A stretch of DNA of 64,000 bases, taken from assembly GCF_900119075.1 (NCBI RefSeq), contig NZ_FPIP01000004.1, forward strand, positions 62,001-126,000, read 5' to 3'. This stretch comes from Ruminococcus flavefaciens (GTDB lineage: Bacteria; Bacillota; Clostridia; Oscillospirales; Ruminococcaceae). The translations under genes were made by a program, and so were the position numbers. Within the stretch, counting starts at the first letter, position 1. Each line of letters begins with the position of its first letter. This document shows, piece by piece, positions 15,391 to 24,673 of the stretch. The notes under the pieces are model-generated. The model was given only the letters and a program-made list of their open reading frames with translations. It did no database searches and was not told where the DNA came from.

Positions 15391-16094
15391 TAACCGTATT
15401 TGCAGACGATAACGAGTCATCAAGACGCATGATGAAAATGGTGATGAACTCCATTGATCCTATGGGTTCGCACTATTTTGCGGAAAATGCCGCAAAAGCC
15501 ATTGACCTTGTGGCAGAGCATAATCCCGATGTGCTCTTCCTTGATATTGAAATGCCGGGGCTAAGTGGTATTGAAGCCGCCAATCACCTTAAACAGGTGC
15601 AGCCCGAGCTCAACGTCATATTCGTTACGGGACACCCTGAGTACGCAAGGGACGCTCTGCGCCTGTATTGCAGCGGCTTCATCGAAAAGCCCTATGACGA
15701 GTACGATGTGCTGGAGGCTCTTAAGCACCTGCGCTATCCATTGAAGCAGGCTATTTCGCCGCTGGTGGTTCGCTGTGAGGGGCATTTCGCGGTATTCTTC
15801 AAGGGCGAGCCCTTTACATTCAAGCGCAGGCTTACTATGGAGCTTTTTGCGTATCTGGTATACAAAAACGGAGCTATGTGTACAAACGGCGACCTTTTGG
15901 GCATACTCTGGGACGGCGATCCCGAAAAGGGGGATCATCTTCGTCAGCTGGTCAAGGATATGCGGGACTGCTTTGAAAATGCAGGCATAACCGATATCAT
16001 CGTAAAGCGCCACGGCAGTCTCGGACTGAATACAAGCGCTTATGAGATAAAAGGGAACACCGCTTCTCTGAACGAGGAATTCAACTGGGTATAA
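15387..16094 (+). CDS. Response regulator with REC and SARP-like winged-helix domain
   Basis: 235 residues. REC domain: acidic pair in 'VFADDNE', phospho-acceptor Asp in 'DVLFLDIEMPGLSG', Thr in 'VIFVTGHPEYA' and Lys in 'GFIEKPYD'. The C-terminal half ('FKRRLTMELFAYLVYKNGAMCTNGDLLGILWDGD...LRQLVKDMRDCF') looks like the winged helix of SARP/OmpR-type activators rather than LytTR, an uncommon partner for a LytS-like kinase. It is translationally coupled to the kinase at 14104. Targets are unknown. Confidence 0.88.
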   Translation: MITVFADDNESSRRMMKMVMNSIDPMGSHYFAENAAKAIDLVAEHNPDVLFLDIEMPGLSGIEAANHLKQVQPELNVIFVTGHPEYARDALRLYCSGFIEKPYDEYDVLEALKHLRYPLKQAISPLVVRCEGHFAVFFKGEPFTFKRRLTMELFAYLVYKNGAMCTNGDLLGILWDGDPEKGDHLRQLVKDMRDCFENAGITDIIVKRHGSLGLNTSAYEIKGNTASLNEEFNWV

Positions 16095-16267
16095 GCCTAT
16101 TGTATACTGTTGAACCTGCTTTGTGATATACGATTAGTAAAAAATAATGGAACAGAATTTCATTTAAGTCGCATTGTTTACAAAATATTAATTGAATGTT
16201 TTCAGATTATTCATAAATACTATACTATATGTAACGATTCTGTCACAGACTGTATGGTATAATATAA

Positions 16268-16466
16268 TCAAGATAAAGGAAAGATTATAGAGGCTATAAC
16301 ATAAATCCCTAAGTCATAAACCATAACCCCACATCTCAGCATACACCATTATCCAAAAGGCTGAAAAGCCCAAATCAAGAAAGAAAGCAAATCATGTTTC
16401 ACTTTCTTTCTTGACTCAATTAACCATAAGCGGCTGCGCAATAGTGTAGTCGCTTCAATTTTTTTA
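16268..16466 (+). ncRNA. Candidate structured small RNA
   Basis: A 470-base gap without a gene. TATAAT at 16258-16263 (no good -35) could start a transcript of about 200 bases. Its 3' part folds into GGCT-GAAA-AGCC (16359-16370, a GNRA tetraloop), a perfect 13-bp stem 16375-16387 with 16402-16414, and a 10-bp hairpin 16428-16437/16446-16455 followed by CAA and seven T. The 5' part is A/C-rich and unstructured, as in many antisense-acting sRNAs. No ORF or RBS is seen. It does not match a family I recognise (tmRNA, 6S, SRP, RNase P). Confidence 0.45.
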
Positions 16467-16506
16467 TCTGGAATTATTTGCTGTAAATACGTAAAATCGC
16501 ACAATG

Positions 16507-16549
16507 AAAAAGACCTCCTGCGGCAGAGCATAAGCCGCGGGAGGTCTTT
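16507..16549 (-). terminator. Terminator of the pyrG-glnN-dapF-dapL operon
   Basis: A 16-bp stem, 16509-16524 with 16534-16549 (one wobble), GC-rich core, then T5 on the minus strand. It lies 19 bases beyond the dapL stop. Confidence 0.88.
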
Positions 16550-16567
16550 GCAATATAAGGAGGGAGA

Positions 16568-17767
16568 TTACTTGAATATTGAGCGGAATCGTTTCATAGC
16601 CTCGACAGTATTTTCCTTGTTATTGAATGCTGTAAGTCTGAACCACCTGCTGCCGTTCTGACCGAAGCCTGCACCGGGAGTTCCTACAACGCCTGCCTTT
16701 TCAAGCAGGAAATCGAAGAACTGCCAGCTGTCCATGCCGAAGGGGCACTCGAACCATATATACGGAGAATTGATACTGCCTGTGAAGCGAATAACCAGTT
16801 CTGTCATGGTATCTGAGATTATCTTTGCATTCTCCATATAATGAGCTATCATAGCTTTTGCTTCTGCCATGCCTGCTTCACTGAAAACAGCTGCTGCGGC
16901 ACACTGTACGATGTAGGGAACACCGTTGAATTTGGTGCACTGACGGCGGTTCCACATCTTGTTGAGGCTCATTTCTCTGCCGTCTGCGGACTTTGAGGTT
17001 ATAGCCTTAGGAACTATGGTATATCCGCAGCGTGTACCTGTAAAGCCAGCAGTCTTGGACAGGGAGCAGAACTCCACAGCGCACTTTTCTGCGCCCTCTA
17101 TCTCATAGATACTGTGTGGGAGCTCGCTGTCCGAGATAAAGCATTCGTAAGCCGAATCAAAGAGTATAACAGCGTCGTTTTCAAGGGCATAATCCACCCA
17201 TTCGCGGAGCTGAGCCCTGTTGTAGCAGGCTCCCGTAGGATTGTTAGGAGAGCAGATATAGATTATATCAGCGTGAACGCTCTTATCGGGCATAGGGAGA
17301 AAGTTGTTCTCGGCAGTGCCGTTGATAAAGACGATTTTCCTGCCGTTCATGGTATTTGTATCAACATAAACGGGATATACAGGATCAGGTATCATAACAG
17401 TGTTATCCTTTGAGAAAAGGTCGGTGATATTACCTGTGTCGGACTTAGCACCGTCGGAGACGAAAATCTCATCGGTGTCAAGCTCCACGCCGAATGTCTT
17501 GTAATGTCCCTGTATAGCCTCGCGGAGAAAGTCGTAACCCTGCTCGGGACCGTATCCGCGGAAACTCTCAGCTTTGCCCATTTCATCAGCGGCGGAGTGC
17601 ATAGCTTCCACTACAGTTTTGCCGAGAGGCAGGGTAACGTCGCCGATACCAAGACGAATTACGGATCTATCGGGATTTTTCTGCTGAAATACAGAAACAC
17701 GTTTAGCTACCTCGCTAAAGAGGTAGCTTTCTTTAAGATCTAAGAATTTTTCATTGAAATTAGCCAT
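16568..17767 (-). CDS. dapL: LL-diaminopimelate aminotransferase
   Basis: 399 residues. It converts tetrahydrodipicolinate plus glutamate directly to LL-diaminopimelate, feeding lysine and peptidoglycan. N-terminal 'FNEKFLDLKESYLFSEVAKRV' and 'IRLGIGDVTLPL' are characteristic of DapL. The PLP lysine is in 'SLSKTAGFTGTRCGY', and 'YICSPNNPTGA' is the Asn loop. I use the ATG at 17767 (MANFN) with CGGAGAG upstream rather than the TTG six codons earlier. It overlaps the end of dapF by 8 bases, so the two last steps to meso-DAP are made together. Placing it after glutamine/glutamate genes fits its glutamate requirement. Confidence 0.94.
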   Translation of the reverse strand: MANFNEKFLDLKESYLFSEVAKRVSVFQQKNPDRSVIRLGIGDVTLPLGKTVVEAMHSAADEMGKAESFRGYGPEQGYDFLREAIQGHYKTFGVELDTDEIFVSDGAKSDTGNITDLFSKDNTVMIPDPVYPVYVDTNTMNGRKIVFINGTAENNFLPMPDKSVHADIIYICSPNNPTGACYNRAQLREWVDYALENDAVILFDSAYECFISDSELPHSIYEIEGAEKCAVEFCSLSKTAGFTGTRCGYTIVPKAITSKSADGREMSLNKMWNRRQCTKFNGVPYIVQCAAAAVFSEAGMAEAKAMIAHYMENAKIISDTMTELVIRFTGSINSPYIWFECPFGMDSWQFFDFLLEKAGVVGTPGAGFGQNGSRWFRLTAFNNKENTVEAMKRFRSIFK

Positions 17768-18605
17768 TGTAATACTCTCCGTCAAATGTAAATTCCGCAG
17801 GACCTGCCATATAAATGTGACCGTCCTCTGCGTTCCATTCTATTGTCAGCTGACCGCCAAGCAGGTCTACCGTTACGGGTTCTCTCGGACTGATACCATT
17901 GAGACAAGCCGCCGCAACAGTTCCGCAGGTGCCTGTTCCGCAGGCAAGGGTCTCTCCTGTACCGCGCTCCCATACGCGCATTTTCAGATGTGTGGGTGAG
18001 AGAACGTTTACGAACTCGATATTAGCCTTGTGTGGGAAGTGTGCGTCCTGCTCAAAAACTCTGCCGTATTTCTCAACTTCAAATGTGCTGACGTCTTCAT
18101 CTATAAAAGCTACAGCATGGGGATTTCCCATTGATACGCAGGTAAATGTGAACTCTCTTCCGAATGCTGTCAGCTTCAGGTCTTTAACAGGTGATTCATA
18201 AGCTGTAACAGGTATCTCAGCCGCCTCGGTTATGGGAGCTCCCATATCAACTGTGAGGGTACGTGCGATATCGTTTTCGTCGGTGTTGACAGTTATCAGC
18301 TTTATGCCTGCCAGCGTTTCAACGGATATCTCTTTTTTGTGGATAATATCTCTGTCGTAGACGTATTTTGCCACACATCGAATGGCATTGCCGCACATTT
18401 CGGACTCGCTGCCGTCAGGATTGAACATACGCATTTTGCAGTCGGCTGTCTTACTCGGACATATCAGCACCAGACCGTCAGAGCCGATACCGAAGTGTCT
18501 GTCGCTTACTGCGCAGGCAAGCTGCTGGGGAGAGCTTATGCTCTCCTCAAAACAGTTTACGTACACGTAATCATTGCCGCAGCCCTGCATTTTTGTAAAT
18601 CTCAT
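17760..18605 (-). CDS. dapF: Diaminopimelate epimerase
   Basis: 281 residues. It converts LL- to meso-diaminopimelate with two cysteines: one in 'NPDGSESEMCGNAIRC' and one in 'GETLACGTGTCGT'. The N-terminal 'MRFTKMQGCGNDYVYVN' is canonical. It starts 5 bases after the glnN stop and overlaps dapL. Length and motifs are complete. Confidence 0.95.
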   Translation of the reverse strand: MRFTKMQGCGNDYVYVNCFEESISSPQQLACAVSDRHFGIGSDGLVLICPSKTADCKMRMFNPDGSESEMCGNAIRCVAKYVYDRDIIHKKEISVETLAGIKLITVNTDENDIARTLTVDMGAPITEAAEIPVTAYESPVKDLKLTAFGREFTFTCVSMGNPHAVAFIDEDVSTFEVEKYGRVFEQDAHFPHKANIEFVNVLSPTHLKMRVWERGTGETLACGTGTCGTVAAACLNGISPREPVTVDLLGGQLTIEWNAEDGHIYMAGPAEFTFDGEYYNG

Positions 18606-18610
18606 TTATA

Positions 18611-20698
18611 TCACACTCCGAAAAGAAGCTTGTCATATGTCGGGAATGGGTAATAGTCCTCAGCTGTCATAGTTTCAGCCTTGTCAGCAGCTGCACGGAG
18701 CTTATCCATTGCAGGGAGCATAGTGTCGCGGACAAACTCGGAAGCCTTGATGATAACATCAATCTTCTTGAAGTCTGCAACAGCCTTTTCAAGCTTGCTT
18801 GTTGCGGCGTCCATTTCGTCTATGAGCTCTGAAAGTTCTGTAACAAGCTTTGTTTCATACTTGCAGGCTACCTTGGATACGCTCTTTTTAACGGATACGG
18901 CAGAAGCAGTATCAGCTGCAAATTTAGCAACAGCAGGGATAATTTCCTTGCGAGCCATGTCTATCATTGTAACAGCTTCGATGTTGACTGTCTTGATGTA
19001 GTTTTCGAGCATGATATCGCAGCGTGAGAATATCTCGGCTTCTGTGAAGATACCGTGAGATGTGAGCATTTCCACGTTCTTCTTGTCGCAGATGTGAGGC
19101 ATAGCGTCAGCAGTGGTCTTATAGTTGCAGAGACCGCGCTTCTCAGCTTCCTTTATCCAAGCGTCATCGTAGCCGTTGCCGTTGAAGATGATTCTCTTGT
19201 GCTCCTTGATCGTCTTCCTGATAAGGTCGTGGAGTGCCTTGTTGAAGTCCTTAGCCTTTTCAAGCTTGTCTGCGAACTGTTTCAGTTCCTCGGCAACAGC
19301 TGCATTGAGGTGAATGTTAGCGCAGGAGATACTGTTTGAAGAACCGAGCATACGGAACTCGAACTTGTTTCCTGTAAATGCGAATGGGGAAGTTCTGTTA
19401 CGGTCAGTGGAATCCTTGCTGAACTTAGGCAGAACATCAACGCCAAGCTGCATTTTTTCTTTCTTAGTGCCGCCGTATGGCTTATCAGCCTCGATAGCGT
19501 CCAGAACTGCGGTGAGCTCGTCGCCGAGGAAGATAGAGATTACAGCAGGCGGAGCTTCGTTAGCACCAAGTCTGTGGTCGTTGCCTGCAGTTGCAACGGA
19601 CAATCTCAGTAAGTCCTGATAATCGTCAACAGCCTTGATAACAGCTGCAAGGAAGAGCAGAAACTGTGCGTTCTCAGCAGGTGTCTCACCGGGAGAGAGG
19701 AGGTTCTCGCCCTGGTCTGTGGAGATAGACCAGTTGTTGTGCTTACCAGAACCGTTTACGCCTGCGAATGGCTTTTCGTGAAGCAGGCAAACAAGATTAT
19801 GGCGGAGAGCCACCTTCTGCATAACCTCCATAGTGAGCTGGTTGTGGTCGGCAGCAATATTTGTTGTATCGTAAATAGGAGCAAGCTCGTGCTGTGCAGG
19901 AGCAACTTCGTTATGCTTGGTCTTTGCAAGGATACCAAGCTTCCACAGTTCCTTGTCAAGGTCTGCCATGTATTCGGCTACTCTTGGCTTGATAGAGCCG
20001 AAGTAGTGGTCGTCCATTTCCTGTCCCTTTGGAGGCATTGCACCGAAAAGAGTACGTCCTGTCATAATAAGGTCCTTACGTTTTTTCCACATATCGCGGT
20101 CAACAAGGAAATATTCCTGCTCTGGACCAACGGAAGTCTTAACGCTCTTGACGCTTGTGTTTCCGAAGAGCTTCAATATACGCAGAGCCTGCTTGTTGAT
20201 AGCTTCCATAGAACGGAGAAGCGGAACTTTCTTATCAAGTGCTTCACCTGTGTATGAACAGAATGCTGTAGGAATGTACAGAGTGCCGTCCTTGATGAAA
20301 GCGTATGAAGTAGGATCCCACGCCGTATAGCCTCTTGCTTCAAATGTAGCGCGAAGTCCGCCAGAAGGGAATGATGAAGCGTCAGGCTCGCCCTTTACGA
20401 GCTCCTTGCCCGAGAACTCCATGATAACACGTCCGTCGGGTGCAGGTGAGATGAAGCTGTCGTGCTTCTCGGCTGTAACGCCTGTCATTGGCTGGAACCA
20501 GTGTGTATAGTGAGTAGCGCCCTTTTCAATAGCCCAGTCCTTCATAGCAGCTGCAACTGCATTTGCTACAGATATATCAAGAGGAGTACCTCTGTCTATC
20601 GTTCTTTTCAGTGATTTGTACACCTTTTCGGAAAGCATTGCTTTCATGATTCTGTCGTCGAATACCATTGAGCCAAAATAATCTGTTACCTTTTCCAT
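18611..20698 (-). CDS. glnN: Glutamine synthetase type III
   Basis: 695 residues, the long GSIII form common in Bacteroidetes, cyanobacteria and Ruminococcus. Motifs are 'VGPEQEYFLVDRDMWKKR' (metal glutamates), 'KHNEVAPAQHELAPIYD', 'GVNGSGKHNNWSI' (active-site His), and 'ANEAPPAVISIFLG' with 'DRNRTSPFAFTGNKFEFRMLGS' (flap and ATP/ammonia residues). All key residues appear intact, unlike the GS-like protein at 30712. It forms dodecamers and assimilates ammonia, so it is the likely working GS of this region. It lies between pyrG and dapF on one transcript. Confidence 0.95.
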   Translation of the reverse strand: MEKVTDYFGSMVFDDRIMKAMLSEKVYKSLKRTIDRGTPLDISVANAVAAAMKDWAIEKGATHYTHWFQPMTGVTAEKHDSFISPAPDGRVIMEFSGKELVKGEPDASSFPSGGLRATFEARGYTAWDPTSYAFIKDGTLYIPTAFCSYTGEALDKKVPLLRSMEAINKQALRILKLFGNTSVKSVKTSVGPEQEYFLVDRDMWKKRKDLIMTGRTLFGAMPPKGQEMDDHYFGSIKPRVAEYMADLDKELWKLGILAKTKHNEVAPAQHELAPIYDTTNIAADHNQLTMEVMQKVALRHNLVCLLHEKPFAGVNGSGKHNNWSISTDQGENLLSPGETPAENAQFLLFLAAVIKAVDDYQDLLRLSVATAGNDHRLGANEAPPAVISIFLGDELTAVLDAIEADKPYGGTKKEKMQLGVDVLPKFSKDSTDRNRTSPFAFTGNKFEFRMLGSSNSISCANIHLNAAVAEELKQFADKLEKAKDFNKALHDLIRKTIKEHKRIIFNGNGYDDAWIKEAEKRGLCNYKTTADAMPHICDKKNVEMLTSHGIFTEAEIFSRCDIMLENYIKTVNIEAVTMIDMARKEIIPAVAKFAADTASAVSVKKSVSKVACKYETKLVTELSELIDEMDAATSKLEKAVADFKKIDVIIKASEFVRDTMLPAMDKLRAAADKAETMTAEDYYPFPTYDKLLFGV

Positions 20699-20711
20699 AA
20701 TAAAATCCTCC

Positions 20712-22331
<1,620 letters not shown>

Positions 22332-22345
22332 TTATGATAAAGGCT

Positions 22346-22398
22346 GTCTGCGGATACTGGGAGATTTTTAAGATATACATTTTGTTTTATCCGCAGAC
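22346..22398 (-). other. Inverted repeat between amt and pyrG
   Basis: An 11-bp perfect inverted repeat (GTCTGCGGATA at 22346-22356 with its complement at 22388-22398), extended by GGC/GCC, encloses an A/T-rich loop of 31 bases. On the minus strand only a weak AGCCTTTATC tail follows. It may be a leaky terminator or RNA processing hairpin between amt and pyrG. Confidence 0.55.
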
Positions 22399-22410
22399 GC
22401 CCTTGTCAGC

Positions 22411-24219
22411 TTATGCTTTTTCCCACTCCGCGGAATCGTGGAGTGCGTTGTAGCCCTCTTCGCCTGTTCTTATCTTGATTACGTTCTCGATGTCATAGAT
22501 GAACATCTTACCGTCACCGTAGTTGCCTGTATAGAGAGCTGTTTTTGCTGCTGCAACTACCTTTTCTACAGGTACTGCACATACTGCAATTTCAGCCTTG
22601 ACTTTCGGGAGCAGATTCATTTCAACACTTGCACCACGGTAGTAATTCTTCTGTCCGTTCTGCATTCCGCAGCCGAGGACGTTTGTTACTGTGATACCCT
22701 TTACGTCGATAGCCTCCATAGCCTCGATGAACTGCTGGAGCTTCTGCTGTTTGAATATTACTACGATGTTTGTGAGCTTTGCTGCGCCGTCAGGTGAAGG
22801 AACTGAGTAGTTCTCAACTTCAACTGCCTTGTCAACAGGAACAGCAGGTGTTCCGGGAGTACCGACTTTCTTTACGCTCTTTGCGTCGTCCTTTGTGTAG
22901 CCCTTCATGCCGATGTCAGTAAGTGCGGGAGCGAAGTCTGCATAAGAGGAAATAAGACCGTGTTCTGTAACGTCAAGACCGAGTATCTCTTCCTGCTCTG
23001 AAGCACGGAGACCGATAGTCTTTTTAATTAAGATGAATACAAATGCCATTGAGATAGCTGTGAAAGTTGCGATAGCAACGAAGCCTGTGAGCTGTCTGCC
23101 AAGGAGTCCGAAGCCGCCGCCGTAGAAAAGACCTGCAAGCTGGTCACCGTTCTGGTCAACCAGTGAATAACCGGGAACCTCAGGGTTTGCAAGAAGACCA
23201 ACTGCAATTGTTCCCCAGATACCGTTCATCATGTGAACTGCTACTGCACCAACAGGATCGTCGATGTGGAGTTTATAATCTAAGAACCATACGCCGAAGC
23301 ATACAAGTAAACCTGAAACGATACCAACTATTATAGCGCCAAAGCAGTCTGTTACATCACATGGAGCTGTGATACCTACAAGTCCTGCCAGTGAAGCGTT
23401 GAGACACATTGAAACATCGGGCTTGCCGTATTTGACCCATGTGAATATCATACAAGTTACTGTTGCGATTGCAGGAGCAACTGTTGTTGTAAGGAATACG
23501 GAACCCAACTGGTCGATAGAAGTACAAGCTGCGCCGTTGAATCCGTACCAGCCGAACCAGAGAATGAAACATCCGAGAGCACCAATTGTAAGGTTGTGAC
23601 CTGGGATAGCGTTTACCTTGACTTCGCCGTCCTTAGTCTTGTGGAACTTGCCTATTCTTGGACCGAGGATAGCCGCACCTACGAGAGCTGCGATACCGCC
23701 GACCATGTGGATATGTGCGGAACCTGCGAAATCGTGGAAGCCCCACTGGCTGAGCCAGCCGCCGCCCCAGCCCCAGTGAGCCTCGATAGGATAAACGACG
23801 GCACTGATGATAGCCGAGTAAACACAGTAGGATAAAAACTTTGTACGTTCAGCCATTGCACCGGAAACGATAGTAGCTGTTGTTGCACAGAATACAAGGT
23901 TGAATACGAAGTTTGACCAGTCGAATGAGCCGTAGGAAGTGAAGATATCAAATCCGGGCTGTCCGATTATACCGACGAGGTCCTCACCGAAGAGAAGACC
24001 GAAGCCTATGAGAATGAAAACAACTGTACCGATACAGAAGTCCATTAAGTTTTTCATGATGATATTGCCTGCATTCTTTGCACGGGTGAAGCCTGTCTCC
24101 ACCATTGCGAAGCCTGCCTGCATAAAGAATACGAGAGCAGCGCCTATAAGGAACCATACGCCAAAGACTATACCATTTGTCTCGTCCATGGCCTGTTGTA
24201 AGATTGTCTGAGAGTCCAT
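22411..24219 (-). CDS. Ammonium transporter with C-terminal PII domain (Amt-PII fusion)
   Basis: 602 residues. Residues 1 to about 425 are an Amt/Rh channel with about 11 membrane helices and the twin pore histidines in 'FAGSAHIHMVGG' and 'VAVHMMNGIWGT'. After a cytoplasmic linker rich in Ala/Pro/Val ('GTPGTPAVPVDKAV'), residues about 485-602 form a PII (GlnB/GlnK) domain: 'LTNIVVIFKQQKLQQFIEAMEAIDVKGITVTNVLGCG', T-loop 'YYRGASVEMNLLPKVKAEI', and 'TGNYGDGKMFIYDIENVIKIRTGEEG' for ATP binding. PII normally binds Amt as a separate protein to close the channel when 2-oxoglutarate is low. Fusion makes this built in. A leader with two hairpins precedes it. Confidence 0.95.
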   Translation of the reverse strand: MDSQTILQQAMDETNGIVFGVWFLIGAALVFFMQAGFAMVETGFTRAKNAGNIIMKNLMDFCIGTVVFILIGFGLLFGEDLVGIIGQPGFDIFTSYGSFDWSNFVFNLVFCATTATIVSGAMAERTKFLSYCVYSAIISAVVYPIEAHWGWGGGWLSQWGFHDFAGSAHIHMVGGIAALVGAAILGPRIGKFHKTKDGEVKVNAIPGHNLTIGALGCFILWFGWYGFNGAACTSIDQLGSVFLTTTVAPAIATVTCMIFTWVKYGKPDVSMCLNASLAGLVGITAPCDVTDCFGAIIVGIVSGLLVCFGVWFLDYKLHIDDPVGAVAVHMMNGIWGTIAVGLLANPEVPGYSLVDQNGDQLAGLFYGGGFGLLGRQLTGFVAIATFTAISMAFVFILIKKTIGLRASEQEEILGLDVTEHGLISSYADFAPALTDIGMKGYTKDDAKSVKKVGTPGTPAVPVDKAVEVENYSVPSPDGAAKLTNIVVIFKQQKLQQFIEAMEAIDVKGITVTNVLGCGMQNGQKNYYRGASVEMNLLPKVKAEIAVCAVPVEKVVAAAKTALYTGNYGDGKMFIYDIENVIKIRTGEEGYNALHDSAEWEKA

Positions 24220-24259
24220 AGAAATACCTCCTTGATAAGTTACAGCATAAATTTCAAAA

Positions 24260-24300
24260 GGGTGTACGACGCACTGATAGTCTCAGTACATCATACACCC
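24260..24300 (-). other. 18-bp hairpin in the amt leader
   Basis: 24260-24277 pairs with 24283-24300 over all 18 positions in the minus-strand RNA (with G-U pairs), 5-base loop, then CCCTTTTG. It is the second hairpin of the amt leader and lies 40 bases before the start codon. It could act as a second terminator or protect the mRNA. Confidence 0.7.
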
Positions 24301-24329
24301 CTTTGTGTATGGAATTAGCGCTATAAACC

Positions 24330-24365
24330 AAAAAAAGAGAGCTACGGACTCCATATCCGCAGCTC
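24330..24365 (-). terminator. Promoter-proximal leader terminator of amt
   Basis: On the minus strand, GAGCTGCGGA (24365-24356) pairs with TCCGTAGCTC (24348-24339), 10 bp, loop TATGGAG, then CTCTTTTTTTGG. It lies about 20 bases downstream of the -10 and over 100 bases before the ATG, so it must be read through for expression. Confidence 0.85.
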
Positions 24366-24384
24366 CCTTGCTGTTTATAATGCC

Positions 24385-24413
24385 ATTATAGCCCTTTCAT
24401 CAGCGTTTGTCAA
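24385..24413 (-). promoter_or_regulatory. Consensus promoter of the amt operon
   Basis: Minus-strand TTGACA (24413-24408), 17-base spacer, TATAAT (24390-24385). A perfect sigma-A promoter, so regulation probably occurs after initiation at the leader terminator. Confidence 0.85.
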
Positions 24414-24535
24414 TAGCTTTTTTCAACTTTGTCAGAAATCAATATATTTTTGCCGCTTTAAATGCGAAAAGTACTTGCATTTTTACAAAAGTGATGATTT
24501 CAGCCTGATTTTACGTATTTTTTTGAAAAAGGCTC

Positions 24536-24564
24536 TTGACAATGCTGGTTTAAAGTGCTAAGAT
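24536..24564 (+). promoter_or_regulatory. Promoter of the gltB operon
   Basis: TTGACA (24536-24541), 17-base spacer, TAAGAT (24559-24564). Transcription would begin near 24571, immediately ahead of the leader terminator at 24579-24624. Confidence 0.8.
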
Positions 24565-24578
24565 AGTGTACAAGAACA

Positions 24579-24624
24579 AAGACGTTTCATCAGGCTATCT
24601 GTCTGTTGAAGCGTCTTTTTTATT
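24579..24624 (+). terminator. Promoter-proximal leader terminator of gltB
   Basis: 11-bp stem 24579-24589 with 24607-24617 (one G-T), an inner CAGG/TCTG stem with a 7-base loop, then a run of T. It precedes the gltB start by 50 bases. Placed like the amt leader terminator on the opposite strand. Confidence 0.82.
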
Positions 24625-24673
24625 ATGCGATACGGATCAATGGCGCTCCGAATCGGAAAGGCAAGTGAAAGAC

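Noticed and set aside
24566..24673. 36-codon N-terminal extension of GltB
   Set aside because: It would translate the leader terminator; the ATG at 24674 gives a normal propeptide length.
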